A DNA stretch of 64,000 nt, taken from contig NZ_JAATJG010000011.1 in assembly GCF_011927765.1 (NCBI RefSeq), positions 1 to 64,000 of the forward strand, read 5' to 3'. Shown piece after piece: positions 44,736 to 52,899 of the stretch (position 1 is the stretch's first letter; each line of letters begins with the position of its first letter). The DNA comes from Wenyingzhuangia aestuarii (lineage in GTDB: Bacteria > Bacteroidota > Bacteroidia > Flavobacteriales > Flavobacteriaceae). Under the pieces are notes generated by a model. It saw only the letters and a list, made by a program, of their open reading frames with translations, had not been told where the DNA came from and ran no database searches. The translations under genes were made by a program, and so were the position numbers.

Positions 44736-46628
44736 TTACCAAATAATGTTGTAGTTCAAATTGTTGTTACCTTTTGAGATTTCTATAATAAGTTCATCTT
44801 TTCCATTTGAATTTCTAACAATAGGTTTGAACTTGCTATGGTTAGGAAATTGAATGTAGTAACTCTCGTTATTGATAATATATGTGTTGTTGTCAAGCAA
44901 TTTAATTTTTTCACCTTCTGCAACTTTATGCCAAATAGGGTTTTTAGAGTTAGTTGTAATGGTTCTTTGTAATCCTCTTGTAGAGTTAGGTAAGGCTATA
45001 AAGCTATTGGTAATTTTAGTTCCATTAATTTCTGAATTAAAAGAAGGAATGCCTTTGTTGTTAAATTCATATCCAAGTTGTTTAATGGAGTTTTTGTTGT
45101 TAAGTTGCGTAGGCCATTCTTCTGTTGAATTAGCTAATAAAGCAAAATCTATGTTTCCGTGTGAACTTATGGTTGGTCCAATGGGCATTGCTAATTGTTC
45201 AGTACCTCTAGAGTGCCACATTTGCGTGGTATCTAAAAAACCATCACTCCATACAAGTAAAAGACTTGCTGTTTCTAAGTCTAAAGAATAATTTAAGTTT
45301 TCAACCAATCCCACAGAAATACAGTGGCTTTTTTTAATCCCTTTGTGAGTTATAAAACTACGTTGGGTAATAGGAGTATTGGTTACGTTTAATGTAATAG
45401 GTTTTATAGGTTGTTGTTTGCTTAAACTAGAGGTGCTTGTTTTTAAAAGCGAATAGCGCTGTATGTTAGGACCTTCTATAAAAAAATCTAGACCATTTCT
45501 CCAAACAATAGGTTTGTTGTAAACAAATTGATAAGGAGCCGTTCCTTTTTCTAGATAAACTTTATGATACACTGTTTTGTCTGGCCAAGAATTATTGTTA
45601 AGGTTTACAATTGTGTCTTTGTTAATAATTAAATACGCACCACCATTTACAGTTGCTTCAAACAAATAATCACCCGTAGTAGGAATGTCTAGTGTTCCTG
45701 TATAACTTACTATTTTTTGATCTCTTCTGTTAATTCTTGTTAAAGGGGAAATAGAATCTGTTTGATGTTCTTCAAGAAGTCTAAACTTAGCAATGTCTTT
45801 TATAACGGACTCTTTTTTGGAGTTGTCATAAATTTTTAAATCACTTTTATGAATTTTTAGGTTTTGATTTTTGTAAAGTTTATAAGTAATGTTTTTAAAA
45901 GCTACAGGACCATGGTCTCCTTGAATCATTAATGATGCTAATGGTTTTTCATTATTAAAAGGAGCAGCTCTAGTAGGGCCTGTTACTTCTACATTTTCAT
46001 GAATTAATATATTATTAAGTCTAACTTCTTCAAACCACGCGTTTTTTATTTTAGTTCCTTGGTTGTCAAATCTTGGAGCATGAAAAATAATTTTTAAATG
46101 TTGCCATAAGCCTGGAGCTTTAGCGGCATTTGTTTTTGGGGCATGACCCTGAAAGCCTTCTTGTCCTTTAGGTTTTGTTTTGTCCCATCTTTGGTAAATA
46201 CCTCCCATATCTTTGTAAGCAGGTTCTGTAACTTTCCAACTATCATAAAGTTGAATTTCATATCTTCCCTGAAAGTACAAACCAGAGTTAGATTTTAAGG
46301 GCATCATTACATCTAGTTCTAGTTCAATGTCTCCATGTTCAAATTTTGTAAAAAGATGTTTTTTATGTTCTTGAGTAGGTGTATTCATTAAAACACCTTT
46401 TCCTTTAGAACCTTCTATTTTTTTCTCTACTTGTCGGTCTACGTATACATCTCCAACAATACTCCAATTGCTATCTGTATTTTTAAAATCACTTAAGTCA
46501 TCTAAAGAAATAGCTGTAGCAGGTAGTGTTTTAATCTGTTTTTTTTCTGTGAATTCTTTTTTTGAAGAACTTGTAGAGCAAGAAATCACGAGTGGGATTA
46601 ATGCTAAAAGAATGAGCTTTTTTTTCAT
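44736..46628 (-). CDS. DUF1080 lipoprotein with PA14-like domain
   Basis: A 630-aa lipoprotein: the signal ends in PLVISCSTSS, Cys at about residue 17. The N-terminal half holds a DUF1080 (3-keto-disaccharide hydrolase) jelly roll (about 40-250, with NSGLYFQGRYEIQLYDSW and VTGPTRAAPFN). The next part (about 270-390) resembles a PA14-type carbohydrate-binding fold (TGTLDIPTTGDYLFEATVNGGAYLIINKD). The C-terminal 240 residues I do not recognise. DUF1080 proteins are linked to cleavage or elimination of 3-keto-glycosides. It is followed 16 bp later by the propeller-cupredoxin gene and is divergent from a second DUF1080 gene. Confidence 0.85.
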   Translation of the reverse strand: MKKKLILLALIPLVISCSTSSSKKEFTEKKQIKTLPATAISLDDLSDFKNTDSNWSIVGDVYVDRQVEKKIEGSKGKGVLMNTPTQEHKKHLFTKFEHGDIELELDVMMPLKSNSGLYFQGRYEIQLYDSWKVTEPAYKDMGGIYQRWDKTKPKGQEGFQGHAPKTNAAKAPGLWQHLKIIFHAPRFDNQGTKIKNAWFEEVRLNNILIHENVEVTGPTRAAPFNNEKPLASLMIQGDHGPVAFKNITYKLYKNQNLKIHKSDLKIYDNSKKESVIKDIAKFRLLEEHQTDSISPLTRINRRDQKIVSYTGTLDIPTTGDYLFEATVNGGAYLIINKDTIVNLNNNSWPDKTVYHKVYLEKGTAPYQFVYNKPIVWRNGLDFFIEGPNIQRYSLLKTSTSSLSKQQPIKPITLNVTNTPITQRSFITHKGIKKSHCISVGLVENLNYSLDLETASLLLVWSDGFLDTTQMWHSRGTEQLAMPIGPTISSHGNIDFALLANSTEEWPTQLNNKNSIKQLGYEFNNKGIPSFNSEINGTKITNSFIALPNSTRGLQRTITTNSKNPIWHKVAEGEKIKLLDNNTYIINNESYYIQFPNHSKFKPIVRNSNGKDELIIEISKGNNNLNYNIIW

Positions 46629-46838
46629 TTACTGATAGATTTTAGTTGTAAGGTTTTTTAATGTTTATTTATTAAAAAACGGTGTTTATTATGAATATCA
46701 TTAGGAATTGGTTGAGTTGTGTGTAAATTACAGGAAATAAAGTGATTTTTTTGTTTAAAATATTTCACTGATTTATAATAAACATTGATTTTGAGTAGAT
46801 TACCTACTTTAGAGAAAAGAACTATTTTAATAAAAAAT

Positions 46839-47591
46839 ATGAATAAAACATCAATAATAGCACTTGCACTCTTTTGTTTTAACCTAGGGATTGCACAAGA
46901 AATAAAAAATCCAAAAGATACTGAAGTTTATGAGCCTGTACCTCCCACAGTTCAACCATACGGACAAAACGGAGTTCCTAGCGATGCTGTTGTGTTGTTT
47001 GATGGAAGTAATTTAGAAGAGTGGATAAATTCTAAAGATAAAAGCACACCTTCTTGGGTGTTAAATAAGGATGATAAAAGTATGACCATTCACAGAGGTC
47101 AAGATCAAAAAAATGCAACCATACAGACTAAAAAAAGTTTTGGATCTATGCAATTGCATATAGAGTGGAAATCTCCAACAAAAATTAATGGAAAAGGACA
47201 ACAACGAGGGAATAGTGGAGTGTTTTTACAAGGGAGATATGAGATTCAAATTTTAGATAATAATAACAATGATACTTATGTAAACGGTCAAGTAGCTTCG
47301 GTTTATAAACAATCTGTGCCTTTGGCAAAAGCATTGGTGCCTACTGGAGAATGGAATACCTATGATATCATTTATCATGCACCAGAATTTAAGGGAAAAG
47401 AAATTGTAAAACCAGCAAGCGTAACAGTATTGCATAATGGTGTTTTGGTACAAGATCATTTTATTATAAAAGGACCTACACGTTATATTGGTTTGCCTAG
47501 CTACACTCCACATGGTAAAGGACCAATAAAATTACAAGATCATGGAAATCCGGTGAGTTATAGAAATATTTGGGTTAGAGAAATAAAGTAG
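46839..47591 (+). CDS. Exported DUF1080 protein (3-keto-disaccharide hydrolase family)
   Basis: A 250-aa single-domain DUF1080 protein. I start it at the ATG at 46839, which opens a clean signal peptide (MNKTSIIALALFCFNLGIAQ); the longer frame from 46785 adds 18 residues ahead of it. Landmarks are AVVLFDGSNLEEWINSKD, GNSGVFLQGRYEIQILDN, the TGEWNTYDIIYHAPEF segment and GPIKLQDHGNPVSYRNIWVREI, all typical of the family. It is not a lipoprotein, unlike its divergent neighbour. The 210-bp gap between them should hold two promoters; none is obvious. A sulfatase follows after 95 bp. Confidence 0.88.
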   Translation: MNKTSIIALALFCFNLGIAQEIKNPKDTEVYEPVPPTVQPYGQNGVPSDAVVLFDGSNLEEWINSKDKSTPSWVLNKDDKSMTIHRGQDQKNATIQTKKSFGSMQLHIEWKSPTKINGKGQQRGNSGVFLQGRYEIQILDNNNNDTYVNGQVASVYKQSVPLAKALVPTGEWNTYDIIYHAPEFKGKEIVKPASVTVLHNGVLVQDHFIIKGPTRYIGLPSYTPHGKGPIKLQDHGNPVSYRNIWVREIK

Positions 47592-47686
47592 AGTAGGATT
47601 GTCTATTTGTGGCAGTTTAAAAAACATTTGTGTCAACAAACTTATTATGATAGTGCTAGCTTGCTTAGGTAAAAAATAAATTTAAA

Positions 47687-49087
47687 ATGATCAAAAAAAT
47701 AAGTGCGCTATTGTTTTTAGCAACCGTTTGGGTTGCTACGGCACAAAAAAAGCCTAATGTATTAATCATCTTATCAGATGATCAAGGTTGGGGAGATGTT
47801 GGGTTTAACGGAGCTACAGATATTCCTACACCTAATTTAAATAAACTAGCAAAAGAAGGAGTTGTTTTTAGTCAAGGGTATTCATCACACCCATATTGCA
47901 GCCCAAGTAGAGCAGGATTGTTAACGGGTAGATATCAACAAAAATTTGGACACGAGAACAATCCAGAAAACACAAAACAAAGTGAAGATACCGTTATTGG
48001 TTTGCCGTTAAATGAATTAATGATTTCTGAATTGTTACAAAAAAATAATTATCAAACCTGTGCTATAGGAAAATGGCATTTAGGAAATGCAAACAAATTT
48101 TTGCCAAACAATAGAGGTTTTGATGATTGGTTTGGTTTTAGCGGAGGTGGTTTAAACTATTGGGGAAATACTACAGAAAAAAACAAAGAACTAGGTGTGG
48201 TTAGAGATGGTAAAATAGTTCCTAAAAGTGAATTAACGTATTTAACAGACGATTTTTCTAACGAAGCAGTTAATTATATAGACAAGTATTCTAAAAACGA
48301 AAAACCATTTTTTATGTATTTAGCATACAATGCTCCACACGCACCTATACAAGCCACTAAAGAATATGTAGACAAAGTAAAGCATATAGAAAATGGAGAA
48401 AGAGCGGCTTATGCTGCTATGGTAGTTGGTATGGATGCTGGAATAGGAAAAGTAATTCAGAAACTAAAAGACACAGGAGAGTACGAAAACACTTTAATTA
48501 TTTTTTATAGCGATAACGGAGGACATTCTCACGGAGCAAGTAGTTATCCATATAGAGGACATAAAGGAATGTTGTTTGAAGGTGGAATTAGAGAGCCTTT
48601 CTTAATTTCTTGGCCTAAAAAAGTAAAAGGGAACAGAGTGTATAAAAAGCCAATTATTGCGTTAGATATTTTTCCTACCATTTTATCAGCAGCCAATATA
48701 GAGCAACCAACTAGTAAAAAATTAGATGGGGTAGACTTGCTACCAATTCTTACTAAAAAGAATAAAAGTTTAAAAGAAAGACCTATGTATTGGCAATATT
48801 CGGGAGGAGAAGGATATGCGGTAAGAGATAAAAATTACAAGTTGATTTACTCTTATTATAAGAAAGAAGCCTTTTTGTTTGATATAGATAAGGATGAATA
48901 CGAAAATCATAACATTGCAGTAAACCATCCTGAAATTGTTGAAAAGTTAAAACAAAAATACATTGCATGGACTAAAGACAATGTAACTCCATTGTGGGAA
49001 GATGCTCATTTGTTTAACTGTAATAGAGAAGAAAAAAAGAGAGAAGACATTATTAGAAAAGCCATAGCTGGCGATAAAAACAAATAA
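47687..49087 (+). CDS. Family S1 sulfatase (arylsulfatase A-like)
   Basis: A 466-aa S1 sulfatase. Signal peptide to about residue 19. Metal site Asp31-Asp32 in LSDDQGWGD, formylglycine Cys71 in YCSPSRAGLLTG, active-site Lys in AIGKWHLGN, and second Asp-Asn metal pair in IFYSDNGGHSHG. The overall sequence is of the arylsulfatase A/N-acetylgalactosamine-sulfatase group. The C-terminus ends in a short lysine-rich run. It lies 95 bp after the DUF1080 gene and is closed by a terminator. Periplasmic action is likely. Confidence 0.95.
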   Translation: MIKKISALLFLATVWVATAQKKPNVLIILSDDQGWGDVGFNGATDIPTPNLNKLAKEGVVFSQGYSSHPYCSPSRAGLLTGRYQQKFGHENNPENTKQSEDTVIGLPLNELMISELLQKNNYQTCAIGKWHLGNANKFLPNNRGFDDWFGFSGGGLNYWGNTTEKNKELGVVRDGKIVPKSELTYLTDDFSNEAVNYIDKYSKNEKPFFMYLAYNAPHAPIQATKEYVDKVKHIENGERAAYAAMVVGMDAGIGKVIQKLKDTGEYENTLIIFYSDNGGHSHGASSYPYRGHKGMLFEGGIREPFLISWPKKVKGNRVYKKPIIALDIFPTILSAANIEQPTSKKLDGVDLLPILTKKNKSLKERPMYWQYSGGEGYAVRDKNYKLIYSYYKKEAFLFDIDKDEYENHNIAVNHPEIVEKLKQKYIAWTKDNVTPLWEDAHLFNCNREEKKREDIIRKAIAGDKNK

Positions 49088-49109
49088 TTTTAATTTTTTA
49101 TTCATTATA

Positions 49110-49144
49110 CAAACCCCTAGTAAACACTAGGGGTTTGTTGTTTT
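49110..49144 (+). terminator. Rho-independent terminator after sulfatase
   Basis: A 12-bp perfect stem (CAAACCCCTAGT at 49110-49121, complement at 49126-49137) with a 4-nt loop is followed by a T-rich run. Confidence 0.9.
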
Positions 49145-49166
49145 AAAAACATAAGTGTTTCAAGTG

Positions 49167-49180
49167 AACACATATGTGTT
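49167..49180. promoter_or_regulatory. Palindrome AACACATATGTGTT upstream of sulfatase
   Basis: A perfect 14-bp palindrome with an imperfect half-copy just upstream (ATAAGTGTT, from 49151) lies about 76 bp before the sulfatase start at 49257. It could be an operator. There is no regulator assignment. Confidence 0.35.
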
Positions 49181-49256
49181 GTAGTTCTAAAGCCTTGCCA
49201 TTAAACTTTAAGACTTAAAAAAGTCTTAACTAAGTAAACCAACAAACTAAAAAGAA

Positions 49257-51107
49257 ATGAATAAATTTTTCTATGCTTTACTCTTTGTATTCACGGGATT
49301 AAATGCACAACAAAACAAACCTAATATTTTATGGATTGTAACAGACGACCATAGAGCAGATGCTATTGAGGCTGTTAATCAGGATGTTTTAGGACAAAAA
49401 GAAAGTAAATTAGGATATGTAAGTTCTCCTAGTATCAATCAACTGGCAAAAGAAGGAACGTTGTTTACTAATGCTTATTGCAACTCTCCTGCATGCGCAC
49501 CTTCTCGTAGTTCTATGATGACAGGTTTGTATCCACATCATAACGGAGTCACAGGTTTTGAACAAGCACACAATAAAGTGTCTATTACCAAACCTATGAT
49601 GCCACAAGTTTTAAAAGAAATAGGTTACGGAACAGCCTTGTTTGGTAAATCCGGATACAGAATTTTAGAATGGGACGAAAAGAAAAGTAGACCAAGCTGG
49701 ACAGATCCGGGTTATTATGATGTAAACGTAAATTACAAGAATGATTTAATTCTTAAAGGATATACTGATTTTGATAACAAAGGAAAACTAAAAGTAAAAG
49801 GAGAAAAACCTTTACAAATAGAAGCCTTTTTGTATAGCGATGGAAGTAAACTAGAAGTAGTGCCAGAAGCAAAAGATGCAGCTCACAAAGAACAATTTAA
49901 AAAGGTTGATGAAAAATTAGAAATTCTTAGAGCTTATACTCGCAAACAAGAAAATATGATTATTGGAGGTGTAAGTCCAAGACCTTCAGGAGAAACTTTA
50001 GATGGTTTTATTGTAAAAGAATATCAAAATTATTTAAAGCACCAGAACAAAGCATATCAAACCTTATCAGGTAGAAATGTAAACGGACCTAAAGAAAAAC
50101 AACCACAATTTGTGAGTTTAAATTTTCATTTACCACACACACCAGTATTACCTCCAAAAGAATTTAGAGATCAGTTTAAAAACAAAACGTATAAAATTCC
50201 ATCTTTTGATAAAAAAGAAGAACTAAGCAAATTGCCTCCGCAGTTAGTAAAGTTGTATCAAACTATGAAAATAGATGGATTAACAGCATCTGAAAAACAA
50301 CAAGCAGTTAGAGATTATTATGCATTCTGTGCCTATGGTGATGCGTTGATTGGAAAAGCTATTCAAGATTTTAAAGATTTTAGCAAAAAAAACAATCAGG
50401 AATACGTAATTATTTTAACTGTGGGAGATCACGGATGGCAGTTAGGAGAACAAGGAATAGAAGCCAAATTTGCACCTTACAATACCTCTAACAATGGAGC
50501 AATTGTAGTGGCAGGATCTAACATAAAATTGTATCCTAAAAACAAAGTAAGCAAAGCTTTTGTAGAATATGTAGATATTTTTACAACCGTATTATCAGCA
50601 GCTAAAGAAGACATAAACAGTCCACAACATCAATATTTAGATGGAATTGATTTAAGCAAAGTAGCCAGAGGGTTGGAAAAAGAAAAAGAATATGTATTGG
50701 GAGAAATGAATCATGTTTACGGACCAAGAGCTTATTTAAGAGGAAAAGATTTTGCTTTTTCTATGCGTATTAAAGAGAAAAACTCAAAACCAGGAAAACA
50801 AGTTCCTCCAGGTACAGGTTTAGATTGGGCAAGAACTCAAAGTTTACAAACTGTAGAGGTTGCTTTGTTTGATTTGCGTAACGATCCTGATGAAAGAAAC
50901 AATGTAGCGTTGACTAAAGACTATAAAAAATTAACGGAATGGTTCCGTAAAAAATTAACCAATATTGTGTTGGGTGATGGTCGTGTAGAAATAGATTGGA
51001 GTAAAAAAGAAAGCTACAAGATTAGCAATTTTGCCAAAGGTTCTGATGATAAAAAATTAGACATTCCCTCTAACATAATCCCCAAATTAAAAGATTTTAA
51101 AAACTAA
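49257..51107 (+). CDS. Family S1 sulfatase
   Basis: A 616-aa S1 sulfatase, longer than its neighbours because of an insertion at about residues 165-250 and an extended C-terminus. Signal peptide to about residue 17. Metal site Asp30-Asp31 in IVTDDHRAD, formylglycine Cys80 in ACAPSRSSMMTG, active-site Lys in LFGKSGYR, second metal site in VGDHGWQLGEQG. Substrate is unknown. The next sulfatase starts 6 bp after its stop, so the two are co-translated from one unit. Confidence 0.95.
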   Translation: MNKFFYALLFVFTGLNAQQNKPNILWIVTDDHRADAIEAVNQDVLGQKESKLGYVSSPSINQLAKEGTLFTNAYCNSPACAPSRSSMMTGLYPHHNGVTGFEQAHNKVSITKPMMPQVLKEIGYGTALFGKSGYRILEWDEKKSRPSWTDPGYYDVNVNYKNDLILKGYTDFDNKGKLKVKGEKPLQIEAFLYSDGSKLEVVPEAKDAAHKEQFKKVDEKLEILRAYTRKQENMIIGGVSPRPSGETLDGFIVKEYQNYLKHQNKAYQTLSGRNVNGPKEKQPQFVSLNFHLPHTPVLPPKEFRDQFKNKTYKIPSFDKKEELSKLPPQLVKLYQTMKIDGLTASEKQQAVRDYYAFCAYGDALIGKAIQDFKDFSKKNNQEYVIILTVGDHGWQLGEQGIEAKFAPYNTSNNGAIVVAGSNIKLYPKNKVSKAFVEYVDIFTTVLSAAKEDINSPQHQYLDGIDLSKVARGLEKEKEYVLGEMNHVYGPRAYLRGKDFAFSMRIKEKNSKPGKQVPPGTGLDWARTQSLQTVEVALFDLRNDPDERNNVALTKDYKKLTEWFRKKLTNIVLGDGRVEIDWSKKESYKISNFAKGSDDKKLDIPSNIIPKLKDFKN

Positions 51108-51113
51108 AATAAG

Positions 51114-52799
51114 ATGAAAAAAATAACGATACTATTCTTAATGCTTGCCAATTTATTGGCGGCACAAAAAAATAAAAAGCCAAATATTATTGTGGTTTTA
51201 GCCGATGATATTAGTGCTCGTGAATTGCCTATTTACAAATCAGATACGTGGAGTCCACCAAAAGGAGGCGATACGCAAGATCTAAAATATAGAGCCCATA
51301 CTCCTGTGTTAGATGAAATTGCAAATAAAGGATTGTATGTTAAAACAGCTTGGGCAGCCGTGGTATGTTCGCCTAGTAGAGCTATGATGATGACGGGTAG
51401 ATATGCACATTTACACAAATGGTGGGGAAATAAAACCACAGGAAAATATACAAACGAGGAAGGAAGAATAGGAACACTTCCTTTGTACGCAAGTTCTCCA
51501 TTAACCATTGGACATATTGCTAAGCAAGGTGGTTACACATCTATTTGGGCAGGAAAAACACAAATGCGTAATCCTAATTTAGATAAGTTTGGTTTTGATG
51601 AAGGTGTATTTACTCCAGGAGAATCTAGTTTAGGAGGTGATAATCCTTTTACAGATTTTAGAGTTCAAACTCAAAAGGTAGATGGAAAAAAAGTAATGCT
51701 AAATAACGATACCAAACAAAAAGTAGATTATTACGATCAAGCAGGTTGGTATTGGAAACCTCACGTAATGTTAATGAATCATCCAACTTCTAAAAAAGAA
51801 TTTGAATGGTGGCCAAACACAGAAAAATCTAAAAAAGAATATGGTTTAAACACCTATGGGCCAGATGTAGAATTGGATTTTATTTTTGATTTTATGGATA
51901 GAAAAGTAAAGGAAGATAAACCTTTCTTTGTGTATCATACCACACATTTAGGTCATGATGGATTTGATTTCTTAAATCCGAGTAGTCATAACAAATGGCC
52001 AGGAACTCCAAAAATTGAATGGAAAAATGGAAAATACAAAAGAACAGAGCCAAATGTAACGGGAGATAACGGAGTGTACAACACACATGGAACTGTTACC
52101 GAATCTGGAATTCACCGTCACATTAATTATTTAGATTATCAGATGTCTTTGTATTTACAAAAATTAAAAGAATTAAAAATTGATAAAAACACCATCGTTA
52201 TTTTTTGTGCAGACAATGGTACAAGTGGTTATGGTAAAAATAGTGCAGAATCACAAAAAGGAACACATGTGCCTTTTATTGTGTATGCACCGGGTTTAGG
52301 GTTGACTAAAAAAGGAGAGCAAGATGTGTTGGTAAACTTGGCAGATGTATTGCCTACCATTGCAGAAATTGGAGGAGTTACAATTCCTAAAGATTACGAA
52401 ATTAACGGAGTTAGTTTATGGCCTTTCTTAACAACCAATCAAAAAGAACACAGAGATTGGATTTATGGTTATAAAGATGGACAACAAATTATTAGAAGTA
52501 AAAATGTGTTAAAAGATGGATTCAATAAATGGTACGATGTTAGCGAAACACCATCAGATTTAATTAGTTATCCTATTGTTAAGGATTGGAATACTGTTTC
52601 TAAAGAATTAAAAACAGAAAAAGAAACATTAGAAAAAATACTACCTCAATTCAATACATTTAAAACTCAAAGACACGGACCTTTAACAGCCAAGCAAAAA
52701 CAACAAGTAGAAAAACAAGAGGCTTTAAAAGCGGAAAAGTTAAAAGCACTAAAAGCTAAGAAAAGAGCCAAACAAAAAGCAAAAAATAAAAACAAATAA
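51114..52799 (+). CDS. Family S1 sulfatase with lysine-rich tail (copy A)
   Basis: A 561-aa S1 sulfatase. Signal peptide to about residue 17; metal site Asp31-Asp32 in LADDISARE; formylglycine Cys85 in VCSPSRAMMMTG; second metal site in IFCADNGTSGYG. The last about 40 residues are mostly Lys, Ala and Gln (for example KALKAKKRAKQKAKNK), a strongly basic tail. It is a close paralogue of the gene at 52900, agreeing at about two thirds of aligned positions by eye, which shows a tandem duplication. A GAAA-loop terminator follows. Confidence 0.95.
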   Translation: MKKITILFLMLANLLAAQKNKKPNIIVVLADDISARELPIYKSDTWSPPKGGDTQDLKYRAHTPVLDEIANKGLYVKTAWAAVVCSPSRAMMMTGRYAHLHKWWGNKTTGKYTNEEGRIGTLPLYASSPLTIGHIAKQGGYTSIWAGKTQMRNPNLDKFGFDEGVFTPGESSLGGDNPFTDFRVQTQKVDGKKVMLNNDTKQKVDYYDQAGWYWKPHVMLMNHPTSKKEFEWWPNTEKSKKEYGLNTYGPDVELDFIFDFMDRKVKEDKPFFVYHTTHLGHDGFDFLNPSSHNKWPGTPKIEWKNGKYKRTEPNVTGDNGVYNTHGTVTESGIHRHINYLDYQMSLYLQKLKELKIDKNTIVIFCADNGTSGYGKNSAESQKGTHVPFIVYAPGLGLTKKGEQDVLVNLADVLPTIAEIGGVTIPKDYEINGVSLWPFLTTNQKEHRDWIYGYKDGQQIIRSKNVLKDGFNKWYDVSETPSDLISYPIVKDWNTVSKELKTEKETLEKILPQFNTFKTQRHGPLTAKQKQQVEKQEALKAEKLKALKAKKRAKQKAKNKNK

Positions 52800-52815
52800 G
52801 TTTTGCAACGCTAAC

Positions 52816-52847
52816 AAGAACCAGTAATGAAAATTACTGGTTCTTTT
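52816..52847 (+). terminator. Rho-independent terminator with GAAA loop
   Basis: A 13-bp perfect stem (AAGAACCAGTAAT at 52816-52828, complement at 52833-52845) closed by a GAAA tetraloop is followed by a short T-run. Confidence 0.92.
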
Positions 52848-52860
52848 GGTTTATACCTGT

Positions 52861-52874
52861 CGGTAACGTTTCCG
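52861..52874 (+). promoter_or_regulatory. Candidate LacI-type operator, copy 1
   Basis: CGGTAACGTTTCCG contains the near-palindrome GGTAACGTTTCC, the pattern of LacI/GalR-family sites centred on CG. It lies 25 bp before the sulfatase start at 52900. A second copy with one mismatch is at 54700-54713. Confidence 0.5.
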
Positions 52875-52899
52875 AAAAAATAATCTATAAATTTAAAAG

